Positions 1 to 11,715 of a stretch of DNA of 33,772 nucleotides are shown here, piece by piece. Position 1 is the stretch's first letter; each line of letters begins with the position of its first letter. Origin of the DNA: Betaproteobacteria bacterium RIFCSPLOWO2_02_FULL_65_20 (GTDB lineage Bacteria; Pseudomonadota; Gammaproteobacteria; Burkholderiales; SG8-39); contig MEQZ01000151.1 of NCBI GenBank assembly GCA_001770425.1, positions 1-33,772 on the forward strand. Reading direction: 5' to 3'. The notes below the pieces were generated by a model. The model worked only from the letters and a program-made list of their open reading frames with translations, ran no database searches and was not told the origin of the DNA. Both the position numbers and the translations under genes were made by a program.

Positions 1-1054
1 CGTTGAACCGGAAGTGGACGATGTCCCCGTCCTGCACCACGTACTCGCGCCCCTCCAGCCGGTACTTCCCGGCCTTCTTGGCCGCGGCCTCGCTGCCCAG
101 TGCTATGAAATCGTCGTAAGCGATGACCTCGGCGCGGATGAAGCCCTTCTCGATGTCGGCGTGGACGGCGCCGGCGGCACGGGAGGCCGGGGTGCCGCGG
201 CGGATGGTCCAGGCGCGGCACTCGTCCTCGCCCGTCGTGAGGAAGCTGACGAGCCCGAGGGCCTGGTAGAGCTCCCGGACCATGATGTCCAGGACCGGTT
301 CGCGCACGCCGAGCATTTCGCGGAACTCCTTCCGCTCCTCCTCGGGCATGGCCTGGATCTCGCCCTCGGACTTGGCGCAACAGGCGAACGTCGGGACGCC
401 GGCGACGGGCAGGCGGAAACGCGCCAGGACCTCGGCCGCCGGCTTCGGGATGTCATCCTCGCCCACGTTGACCACGGCCAGGATGGGACGCGCCGTAAGA
501 AATGCGTAGGTCCGCAGTTCGGGACGGGCCGCGAGACTCGGATCTTCGTAGATGCGCTGGCTGTTATCGAGGATCTTGAGGCAGCGATCGAGTGCGTCGC
601 GCTCCTCGCCCGGCATGCCGGGCTTGCCTTTCTTGTGCTCGAGTGCGTCGCGTTCGAGGCGCGTTTCGACCAGCATCAGGTCGGCCAGGATCATTTCGGA
701 CAGCAGCGCATCGACATCCGCGCGCGGGTCGTTCAGGCCCTCCTCATCGAAGGCGCGCACGACGAGCAGGAAGGCGTCCATCGGCTTGACCAGGTTCAGG
801 AACCCGGCGTCCAGGGCCGACTTGTTCGCCTTTCTCTCGTCCTTGTGAGGGGTGTGCGCCTCGACGACCTCGATGACGGCGTGTGTCGTCTTCTTGGGCT
901 GATACATTCCGGACAGCTTGTCGACGCGTGCGTCCGGAACCTTCACAGTGCCGAGCCTCATCCCCCCCTTCTCGCGGCCCGGCTCGGTGCCGGTCAGGGC
1001 CGCGAACAGGGATGTCTTGCCGCTCTGGGGCAGACCGACGAGTGCGACTTTCAT
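1..1054 (-). CDS. YchF/OBG-family P-loop ATPase/GTPase-like protein (divergent; C-terminus runs off window edge)
   Basis: Minus-strand translation from ATG at 1054: MKVALVGLPQSGKTSLFAALTGTEPG... ending ...EKGFIRAEVIAYDDFIALGSEAAAKKAGKYRLEGREYVVQDGDIVHFRFN, a YchF TGS/DUF933-type C-terminus. Missing from the ORF track because it leaves the window. Confidence 0.85.
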   Translation of the reverse strand, partial: MKVALVGLPQSGKTSLFAALTGTEPGREKGGMRLGTVKVPDARVDKLSGMYQPKKTTHAVIEVVEAHTPHKDERKANKSALDAGFLNLVKPMDAFLLVVRAFDEEGLNDPRADVDALLSEMILADLMLVETRLERDALEHKKGKPGMPGEERDALDRCLKILDNSQRIYEDPSLAARPELRTYAFLTARPILAVVNVGEDDIPKPAAEVLARFRLPVAGVPTFACCAKSEGEIQAMPEEERKEFREMLGVREPVLDIMVRELYQALGLVSFLTTGEDECRAWTIRRGTPASRAAGAVHADIEKGFIRAEVIAYDDFIALGSEAAAKKAGKYRLEGREYVVQDGDIVHFRFN

Positions 1055-1108
1055 TGGGTTCTCTTCTTCTACGATTCAATGACTGGCGAGTTCATGTGAA
1101 CGCGCCTG

Positions 1109-1184
1109 ATCGGGTCGAGCTAACGGGATTGCGCCCGTCAGCGCTCCCACACCGCCGGACATGCAGTTTGCCGCATCCGGCGGT
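1109..1184 (-). mobile_element. Group II intron 3'-terminal remnant (domains V and VI)
   Basis: Minus strand CCGCCGGA-TGCGG-CAAA-CTGCA-TG-TCCGGCGG (1152-1183) folds as an 8 bp helix, a 2-nt 3' bulge, a 5 bp helix and a tetraloop, as in domain V. It is followed by GTGTGGGAGCGCTGACGGGCGCAATCCCGTTAGCTCGACCCGAT, a domain-VI-like stem with a bulged A close to an AY 3' end. Confidence 0.6.
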
Positions 1185-1295
1185 TGAGCCAGTGGCCGCT
1201 TATGCAGTCTGCAAATCTCATGGTAGCCCAAGGTGTTGGCGAGGTACTGGCTGCCCAGGCCCTCGCCTTTCTGATGAGGAAGCAATCGGTACCCG

Positions 1296-1895
1296 TTACT
1301 TCCCATCCGGGCCCTCTTGCTCAGGCTTGGTATGAAGTTTGAGCATCGCCGCGTGCATGTCCCCTGCCAGCAGCAGCGGCGAGACCTCCAGGCAGCGCGC
1401 GATCGCCGATTCGATCAGTTCGCGTTCCGGCGCGGGCGGTGATGACAGCACATAATCGGCAACGACATTCTTATCCCCCGGATGGCCGATGCCGATGCGC
1501 AGCCGCCAGTAGTCCTGCGTTCCGAGCTGGTCCGCGACGTCCCTCAGGCCGTTGTGGCCGGCCACGCCGCCGCCGCGCTTGAGCTTGGTCACACCGGGAG
1601 CGAAATCGAGTTCGTCGTGCACGACCAGACATTCCTCTGGCTGGATCTTGTAGAACCGCGCCAGCGCGCCCACCGCCATTCCCGAGGCGTTCATGTAGGT
1701 CTGCGGCATCACGAACCAGATGTCGCTTCCGGCCAGACGCGCCTTCCCCGCCACGCCGTGGAACTTCGGCAGCGAGCGCATCTCCACTTTCTGCAGCGCA
1801 GCCAGGCGCGACACGAACCAGAAGCCGACATTGTGCCGGTCTCTTTCGTGTTTGCGGCCGGGGTTGCCCAGTCCGGCGATGAGTCGTATCGACAT
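1296..1895 (-). CDS. pth: Peptidyl-tRNA hydrolase
   Basis: MSIRLIAGLGNPGRKHERDRHNVGFW...; conserved Pth motifs and LVVHDELDF; sits between rplY and ychF-like gene. Confidence 0.96.
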   Translation of the reverse strand: MSIRLIAGLGNPGRKHERDRHNVGFWFVSRLAALQKVEMRSLPKFHGVAGKARLAGSDIWFVMPQTYMNASGMAVGALARFYKIQPEECLVVHDELDFAPGVTKLKRGGGVAGHNGLRDVADQLGTQDYWRLRIGIGHPGDKNVVADYVLSSPPAPERELIESAIARCLEVSPLLLAGDMHAAMLKLHTKPEQEGPDGK

Positions 1896-1917
1896 AAAAA
1901 TAAAATGCGGATAAACA

Positions 1918-1946
1918 AAGGGCGCGGAGATCGCCGCCGCGCCCTT
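1918..1946 (-). terminator. Rho-independent terminator/attenuator after rplY
   Basis: 10-bp perfect stem AAGGGCGCGG / CCGCGCCCTT with 9-nt loop, followed on the minus strand by TGTTTATCCGCATTTTATTTTT. Confidence 0.7.
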
Positions 1947-1966
1947 CGCGTGAGTTGACCTCGACC

Positions 1967-2698
1967 TTACTTCTTCTCGGTCTTCTCGGCTTTCTTCTCG
2001 CCCTTGCCGCCCTTTTTCTCTTCGACAGGCTCGCCCTCGGGCTTCGCCTGCTGCTTGACGGTCGGCACTTCCGACGCGGCCGGGGCTGCCTCTGCGGCCT
2101 CGCCGCCAACCGCTTCTTCCTCGGCAACAAGCACCTTCGGAATCTGCGCAGCCGCAACCGGCGGGTTTTCGGTTCCCTTCAGCGACAGTTCAACGCCCTT
2201 GGGAAGCGCCAGATCGCGCACGTGCATGGAGTGACCGACGGTAAGCTCGGAAAGGTCGACTTCGATGAACTCCGGCAGGTCCGCCGGCAGGCAGCGGATA
2301 TCCAGCTCGTTCATGATGTGGCTCACGATGCCGCCGGAGACCTTCACCGCCGGGGAGATTTCGGCGTTCGCGAAGTGCAACGGCACCTTCATGTGAATCT
2401 TCTCGTCCGCCGATACGCGCTGAAAGTCGATGTGCTGAACCTGCAGCTTCCAGGGGTGCATGTTCACCGCTCGCAGCAGAACCGGCTCGGGCGCATTGTC
2501 CAGCGTCAGCGTCAGGATCGAGGCGTGAAACTTCTCGTTGCGCAGCTGGTGAAATAACCCGTTGTGGTCGATTTCTATCGTCACCGCGGGCTTCTTGCCC
2601 CCGTAGACGATGCCGGGAACCTTCCCGACCAGACGCAGACGGCGGCTCGCACCCGTGCCCTGCTGTTTGCGCGTTTGCGCGACTACTTCAATTGCCAT
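1967..2698 (-). CDS. rplY: 50S ribosomal protein L25/general stress protein Ctc
   Basis: MAIEVVAQTRKQQGTGASRRLRLVGKVPGIVYGG...; CTC-type long form with an acidic/Lys-rich C-terminal tail. Confidence 0.95.
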   Translation of the reverse strand: MAIEVVAQTRKQQGTGASRRLRLVGKVPGIVYGGKKPAVTIEIDHNGLFHQLRNEKFHASILTLTLDNAPEPVLLRAVNMHPWKLQVQHIDFQRVSADEKIHMKVPLHFANAEISPAVKVSGGIVSHIMNELDIRCLPADLPEFIEVDLSELTVGHSMHVRDLALPKGVELSLKGTENPPVAAAQIPKVLVAEEEAVGGEAAEAAPAASEVPTVKQQAKPEGEPVEEKKGGKGEKKAEKTEKK

Positions 2699-2841
2699 TG
2701 TTGCCTCCAGATTGACCCCTCGTCGTTCAGACTCGGGGAATTGTCAAGGGGTCTGACCCTCGTTCCATTTGTCCCGCCCGCGACCAGGCAAGACCGCCTA
2801 AAGAACCTCTATCCCGTGACTTCTCGCTTCCTGCTCGATCC

Positions 2842-3792
2842 TTACTCGATGAACAGCGAGCTCACCGAATCTTCATTGCTGATGCGCAGGATCGTCTCAG
2901 CCAGCAGTCCCGCGACCGACAGCACCCGTATCTTCTTGCACGCCTGCGCATCCTTCCTGAGCGGGATCGAGTCGGTCACCACGACCTCGTCCAGGGCCGA
3001 TTCCTCGATCCGCTGCACCGCGTTGCCCGAAAGCACCGGATGTGTGCAGTAGGCAACCACGCGCGTCGCGCCCTCTCTCTTCAACGCGTCAGCCGCTTTC
3101 ACCAGCGTGCCTGCGGTATCGACGATGTCGTCCATGATCACGCAAGTACGCCCCTTCACGTCCCCGATGATGTTCATCACCTCGGAAACGTTGGCCTTCG
3201 GCCGCCGCTTGTCGATGATGGCGAGGTCGGACTCCAGGCGTTTCGCGATCGCACGCGCACGCACCACGCCGCCCACGTCCGGCGACACCACCAGCAGATT
3301 CTCGTAATGGTGCTTCCAGACGTCGCCCAGCAGGATCGGCGTCGCGTAGACGTTGTCCACCGGCACGTCGAAGAATCCCTGGATCTGATCGGCGTGCAGA
3401 TCCATGGTCAGCACGCGGTCAACGCCGACCGCATGCAGCATGTTCGCCACGACCTTGGCCGAAATCGCCACCCTCGCCGAGCGCGGCCGCCGGTCCTGTC
3501 GCGCATAACCGAAGTAAGGTATCGCCGCGGTCACGCGCGCAGCCGACGCCCTCTTCAGCGCATCGACCATGAGCAGGATTTCGACCAGGTTGTCGTTGGT
3601 CGGTTGACAGGTCGACTGCAGCACGAAACAGTCCTTGCCGCGCACGTTCTCCAGCAGCTCGACCATGATCTCGCCGTCGGAGAACTTCGCCACCGACGCC
3701 TGCCCCAGCGGGATGTTGAGCCGCCGCACGAGTGCATGCGCAAGCAACGGGTTGGCGTTGCCGGTGAAGACCATCAGGCTTTCGTACGCCAT
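2842..3792 (-). CDS. prs: Ribose-phosphate pyrophosphokinase
   Basis: 316 aa, [46 protein letters not shown]...; PRPP motif [13 protein letters not shown]. Confidence 0.97.
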   Translation of the reverse strand: MAYESLMVFTGNANPLLAHALVRRLNIPLGQASVAKFSDGEIMVELLENVRGKDCFVLQSTCQPTNDNLVEILLMVDALKRASAARVTAAIPYFGYARQDRRPRSARVAISAKVVANMLHAVGVDRVLTMDLHADQIQGFFDVPVDNVYATPILLGDVWKHHYENLLVVSPDVGGVVRARAIAKRLESDLAIIDKRRPKANVSEVMNIIGDVKGRTCVIMDDIVDTAGTLVKAADALKREGATRVVAYCTHPVLSGNAVQRIEESALDEVVVTDSIPLRKDAQACKKIRVLSVAGLLAETILRISNEDSVSSLFIE

Positions 3793-3858
3793 CGTCTCAA
3801 TCCCGTCTCAATACACCGCTGCTTCAATTACACCGAAAACACTGGCGCAACTGATACC

Positions 3859-3935
3859 TGGCTGGGGAGGAAGGATTCGAACCTTCGCATGTCGGAATCA
3901 AAATCCGATGCCTTAACCAGCTTGGCGACTCCCCA
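3859..3935 (-). tRNA. tRNA-Gln (anticodon TTG)
   Basis: Minus strand TGGGGAGTCGCCAAGCTGGTTAAGGCATCGGATTTTGATTCCGACATGCGAAGGTTCGAATCCTTCCTCCCCAGCCA; full cloverleaf, TTCGAAT T-loop, encoded CCA. Confidence 0.95.
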
Positions 3936-3965
3936 AACACTCACTTTCGGCCAACTTACCACTGT

Positions 3966-4814
3966 CTAACCCTGGGTCAACTCCGCCGCCAAAGGATGCT
4001 CTTCGAGCCCGCGTGCCACGAACCCGCACATTTCCGGGGGCAATCCAGACACCACCGCGCGCGCCTGCACCTCGGTGGCAAACTCGGCGTATACACAGGC
4101 GCCGGAACCACTCATCCGCGCGTCCCCGAAGGCCCTCAACCAAGCCAGATAGGCCGCCACCACAGGGTAGCGCGTGCATACGACGGGCTCCAAATCGTTG
4201 TGCCCAAAGCCCGCGGAAAAGCTTGATATTGTGATGGTTTTTGTATCGCGTGTCAATTCAGCTGCGGCGAAAATCTCCTGCGTCGGCACCGATACCGGGG
4301 GCACCAGAACGACATACCAGGCCGGAGGCAGAACCACCGGCTCGAGCCGCTCGCCGACCCCCTCACCAAAAGCGTTTTCCCCGCACAGGAAGAACGGCAC
4401 GTCGGCGCCGAGCACCAGGCCCAGTTCTGCCAGACGTTGCCGCGACAGCCCCAGATTCCAGAGGCGATTGAGCGCGATCAGCGTGGTGGCAGCGTCCGAA
4501 CTGCCGCCGCCGAGACCCCCGCCGATCGGAACGGCTTTCGCGATCGAGATATCCACACCCCGGCGGCACCCCGTTTCCCGTTGAAGCAGCCGCGCGGCGC
4601 GCACGCACAGCTCGTCTCCCTCCTCAACCCCGGGAAGCGGCTGCGCCAGGCGCACCTCGGGGTCCAGCCGGGGGCCGTACCGAAGCCGGTCGCAGCAGTC
4701 GATCAGCCGGAAAACGGTCTGCAGCAGATGGTAGCCGTCCGCACGCCTGCCCACCACGTGCAGAAAGAGGTTGAGCTTGGCCGGCGCCGGCCACACCCGG
4801 TCCCACGGGTTCAA
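3966..4814 (-). CDS. ispE: 4-diphosphocytidyl-2-C-methyl-D-erythritol kinase
   Basis: WPAPAKLNLFLHVVGRRADGYHLLQTVF...; GHMP motif PIGGGLGGGSSDAA. Confidence 0.95.
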   Translation of the reverse strand: MNPWDRVWPAPAKLNLFLHVVGRRADGYHLLQTVFRLIDCCDRLRYGPRLDPEVRLAQPLPGVEEGDELCVRAARLLQRETGCRRGVDISIAKAVPIGGGLGGGSSDAATTLIALNRLWNLGLSRQRLAELGLVLGADVPFFLCGENAFGEGVGERLEPVVLPPAWYVVLVPPVSVPTQEIFAAAELTRDTKTITISSFSAGFGHNDLEPVVCTRYPVVAAYLAWLRAFGDARMSGSGACVYAEFATEVQARAVVSGLPPEMCGFVARGLEEHPLAAELTQG

Positions 4815-4830
4815 GGCTTCCCCCCGAGGC

Positions 4831-5379
4831 TCACGGCGCCACCCATTGGTCCACCACCAGCCGGATCTCCAGGTCCGCGCGCGAGATGCGCAGCTTCGAC
4901 GGGCGCGCGCCGTCGTATTCCTGGTATTCGACCCGCCAATCGTCCTGTCTCAGCTCCGACAGGCGAGATTGCGCATCGCGTGTGAACTGCGCGGGGCGCG
5001 CCGGATCTGCCCGGCCCTGCACCCAGTCCGGCAATCCCGTGAGCGGCAGGCGCCAGCCGAGCACCCGCTCGGTCAGCGACTCGGCGTCCGATGCGCCGTA
5101 CTCCTTCTGATCGGCCGTCACGAGCTTGATTTCGCCATCACGGCGCGTAATCCGCGCGATGCCTTGGCCGAGCGCCGAGGTGATAAACAGGTCGTCTGCC
5201 GCGGGGCTGTGCCGCCACGCGATTCGCCCGCTCGCTCCGTCGCTCCCGTAGCGCACCGCGACCCGGCCGGCAAGCTCGAATCCGTCACGCGCGATCCCGG
5301 CGCCTCGCTCCACGGGAAGCGAGGCGCATCCGGCGAGCAGCGCCGACAGGAGGACTGTGACTGACCCAATTCGATGCAC
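4831..5379 (-). CDS. lolB: Outer-membrane lipoprotein LolB
   Basis: Lipobox LLSALLAGCAS, FELAGRVAVRYG..., located directly upstream of ispE; probable GTG start at 5379 inside the longer ORF 4831..5649. Confidence 0.85.
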   Translation of the reverse strand: MHRIGSVTVLLSALLAGCASLPVERGAGIARDGFELAGRVAVRYGSDGASGRIAWRHSPAADDLFITSALGQGIARITRRDGEIKLVTADQKEYGASDAESLTERVLGWRLPLTGLPDWVQGRADPARPAQFTRDAQSRLSELRQDDWRVEYQEYDGARPSKLRISRADLEIRLVVDQWVAP

Positions 5380-5429
5380 GGGGACGGGTGCGGCGCGCCG
5401 GAGGCTAAACGTAGGGACGCCTCTCAGCG

Positions 5430-7241
5430 CTAGCGCTTCTTCAGCCTCTGGATGGTGTTGTTGAGCGTCTCGTTGTCGGGATATTTCTTCACCGCGTCGC
5501 CCAGGATCTTCTCGGCCTCGGCGCGTCTGCCCGATGCCCAGAGCACCTCGCCCAGATGGGCGGCGATCTCGGGATCGGCGCGGCGGCTGAAGGCGCGCTG
5601 CAGGTATTTCACCGCCTCCTCGAGATTGCCCAGACGGTAGAGCACCCAACCCATGCTGTCGACGATGAAAGAGTCCTCCGGCGCGAGCTTCAGCGCTTTT
5701 TCGATCAACTGGCGCGCTTCGTCCAGGCGCAGGTTGCGGTCGGCGTACGTATAGCCGAGCGCGTTGTACGCGTGCGCGTGGTCCGGCCTGAGCTCGATCA
5801 GCCTCTTCAGGCTGGATTCCAGGACGTCGAAGCGCTCGATCTTCTCCGCGAGCATGGCGTAGTCGTAAAGCAGATCGGGGTTTTCCGGCAACCCTTGGAG
5901 CGCACGCTCGACCAGTTCGAACGCCTCCTTGGTCTGGTTGGCGTCGCGAAGTATCTGCGCCTCGGCAAGAACGAGTTGGACGCGCTGCTGATTGCCGCTT
6001 GCGCTCTGCTGCTGAAGATGAGCGCGTGCCTCGGCGAGCCGGCCCTGTTTGGCCAAGACCTGGGCATAGCGGATCTGCGCGGGCAGGTACTGCTCGCCTG
6101 GGCCGACTTCGGCGTAGCGGCGCAGCGCCTCGGAATAGTTCTTCTGCTCCTCGGCAATCTGGCCCAGATACAGCCTGACGGTTGCCTTGTCCGCGTAATC
6201 GAGCTCGAGCAGACGCTTCAGATTGGATTCGGCTGGCCCGTAGTCCGACAACTGCAGCGAGAGCAGGGCAACCGCGTAGATCACGTCGGTATTGGCGGGA
6301 AAATCGGCAATCAGTTTCTGGAACTCGCTGCGCGCCTCCGCATAGCGCCGGTCCGCCACCAGGGCCCGCGCATAGGCGAGGCGCACCTCGCGCGAATTCG
6401 GATAGCGCTGCAAATAGCGCGACAGGCGTTCGAGCCCCGCGGCACCCGAATCGGCGCCGGACTGCAGCGACCGCGCCTCCAGGAGCACTGCGGCTTCCCA
6501 GTCGGGCTTGAGTTCCTGCGCCCGGCGTATCGCCTTCAGCGCAAGGTCTCGCTGGTCGGCGTTGGCCGCGGCCTGCGCCAGCGCGTAATGTGCCTGGGCA
6601 AGCTGGGGATAATCCTCCGTCAGGCGCTGAACCAGATCCAGCGCCGCCGATTTGTCCTTGGCACTCGCCAGCGTGCGGTTGAGCTGCATGAAACCCTCAC
6701 CGGCACCCTCGCCCGCAGCAGCAAGCAGCTTCCTCGCGTATGGGAGCGCCTCCTCGAACCGACCCGCGCTCGTCAGCAACCCTGAGAGTGCCTGTAGAGG
6801 GCGCTGCGAATTGGGCTCGGTTTCGTGCCACACTATGGCAGCCTCTATCGCAGCGTTGCCCATGCGCGCGAACACGGCGATTTCGGTTGCGCGGCGGGCG
6901 ATCCGCGGGTCGCGGGTGCGTTTGGCCAGGTCGACATAGGCCTGCGCGGCGAGCCCGACGTTGCCGCGCTGCGCGGCGATCTCCGCAAGCAAGAACTCGT
7001 ACAGGACGGTATCGGAGAGGTCCTGCTTGGGCAGTTCCGACTCGGGCTCCGGTGCCGGCGGGGATGCCGGCGTGGGCTCGGCGGGCGCAGGCGCCGTCTG
7101 GGCCGCCGCCGGTACGGACTGCGGTGCCTGCGCTCTCGGCGCCTGCTGCGCGCATCCCGCGAGCGCCACCACCACGGCCGCAAGCATCGCGGTGCGACGC
7201 GTTGCGGCGGGCCGGAAACGGGAAACGCCGGGCTGAAACAT
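5430..7241 (-). CDS. Tetratricopeptide-repeat lipoprotein
   Basis: Many TPR units (e.g. HAYNALGYTYADRNLRLDEARQLIEKALKLAPEDSFIVDSMGWVLYRLGNLEEAVKYLQRAF); lipobox VVVALAGCAQQ. ORF extends to 7289; start at MFQPG (7241) is a choice. Confidence 0.85.
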   Translation of the reverse strand: MFQPGVSRFRPAATRRTAMLAAVVVALAGCAQQAPRAQAPQSVPAAAQTAPAPAEPTPASPPAPEPESELPKQDLSDTVLYEFLLAEIAAQRGNVGLAAQAYVDLAKRTRDPRIARRATEIAVFARMGNAAIEAAIVWHETEPNSQRPLQALSGLLTSAGRFEEALPYARKLLAAAGEGAGEGFMQLNRTLASAKDKSAALDLVQRLTEDYPQLAQAHYALAQAAANADQRDLALKAIRRAQELKPDWEAAVLLEARSLQSGADSGAAGLERLSRYLQRYPNSREVRLAYARALVADRRYAEARSEFQKLIADFPANTDVIYAVALLSLQLSDYGPAESNLKRLLELDYADKATVRLYLGQIAEEQKNYSEALRRYAEVGPGEQYLPAQIRYAQVLAKQGRLAEARAHLQQQSASGNQQRVQLVLAEAQILRDANQTKEAFELVERALQGLPENPDLLYDYAMLAEKIERFDVLESSLKRLIELRPDHAHAYNALGYTYADRNLRLDEARQLIEKALKLAPEDSFIVDSMGWVLYRLGNLEEAVKYLQRAFSRRADPEIAAHLGEVLWASGRRAEAEKILGDAVKKYPDNETLNNTIQRLKKR

Positions 7242-7353
7242 GCGGGGGGGGCTGACCGGACTGACCGGGCTCACTATTGCGAGGCCCACAGTTTAGGTAT
7301 ATTTGCCGGGCCCGACAAGAACAATAACTCCCCCTTTTCACTGGATATTTCCG

Positions 7354-8166
7354 ATGCCGGAACTGCCCGAAGTCGAGATCACGCGCCGCGGTATCGCGTC
7401 CTTCGTCGAGGGGCGAATCGTGACCGGGGTCGTGGTCCGCGAACGGCGTCTGCGCTGGCCGGTGCCGAGTGACCTTGCGCAGCGCCTGCGCGGCCTCACG
7501 GTGCGACGCGTGCTACGGCGCGGCAAATACCTGCTGCTGGACTGCGGTGCGGGCTGGCTGATCGTGCATCTGGGCATGTCCGGAAGCCTGCGCATCACCG
7601 AACCCGGCGCGAAACTCAAACCGCACGAGCACATCGATCTGGTGTTCGGCCGCATCGCGCTGAGGATGCGTGATCCGCGCCGATTCGGCGCCGTCCTGTG
7701 GACATCGGGCGACCCCGCCGCGCATCCGCTCATCGCTCGCCTCGGTGTGGAACCCCTGTCGCCGGCATTCTCGGGCGCGTGGCTCCACGCAGCGACGCGG
7801 CACCGCCGCAGCGCCATCAAGCCGCTGCTGATGAACGCGGCAATCGTTGTCGGCGTCGGCAACATTTATGCAAACGAGGCATTGTTTCGCGCCGGAATAT
7901 CGCCACGGGCGCCGGCCGCCCGGCTATCCCTTGCCCGCTGCGACAAACTCGCGCGGGCGGTGGTCGAGACCTTGAACGCGGCCATCGCCGCCGGGGGATC
8001 GAGCCTGCGGGACTTTGTCCACAGTGACGGCGGCTCCGGCTGGTTCCAGCAGCACTATTTCGTCTATGACCGCACGGGGCTCCCGTGCCGCGCGTGCGGC
8101 ACGCCGATACGCGTCGTGCGGCTCGGGCAGCGCTCGACATTCTGGTGCCCCCGCTGCCAGAGATGA
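7354..8166 (+). CDS. mutM: Formamidopyrimidine-DNA glycosylase (Fpg)
   Basis: [15 protein letters not shown]-terminus, [16 protein letters not shown], and zinc finger CRACGTPI...FWCPRCQR. Confidence 0.97.
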   Translation: MPELPEVEITRRGIASFVEGRIVTGVVVRERRLRWPVPSDLAQRLRGLTVRRVLRRGKYLLLDCGAGWLIVHLGMSGSLRITEPGAKLKPHEHIDLVFGRIALRMRDPRRFGAVLWTSGDPAAHPLIARLGVEPLSPAFSGAWLHAATRHRRSAIKPLLMNAAIVVGVGNIYANEALFRAGISPRAPAARLSLARCDKLARAVVETLNAAIAAGGSSLRDFVHSDGGSGWFQQHYFVYDRTGLPCRACGTPIRVVRLGQRSTFWCPRCQR

Positions 8167-8271
8167 ACCCGCCCTCACAGCGCACATTGGCGGGGCCGGC
8201 GGTCATTGCGTTGTGCTAGAGTAGCCCGAGCTTCGCGGTTGAGCTCCACCACCGATCGCGGCAGACCGATC

Positions 8272-11603
<3,332 letters not shown>

Positions 11604-11715
11604 TCACCGAGGCAAGCCTGACCGCGAGCGCAGGCGCAAGGAACTTCATCGAGGGGAAGCTGATAGAATCGCGCCGCCATCATAGCGTGAATTTCCGACC
11701 ACCTTCATTCTTTCC

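Noticed and set aside
14-1099. 361-aa plus-strand ORF at the window start
   Set aside because: Antisense to the ychF-like gene, whose minus-strand translation has clear P-loop and TGS/DUF933 motifs.
1076-1306. 76-aa minus-strand ORF between pth and the ychF-like gene
   Set aside because: Overlaps the group II intron domain V/VI structure; better explained as structured RNA than protein.
5556-6785. 409-aa plus-strand ORF antisense to the TPR gene
   Set aside because: Antisense shadow of TPR repeats in high-GC DNA.
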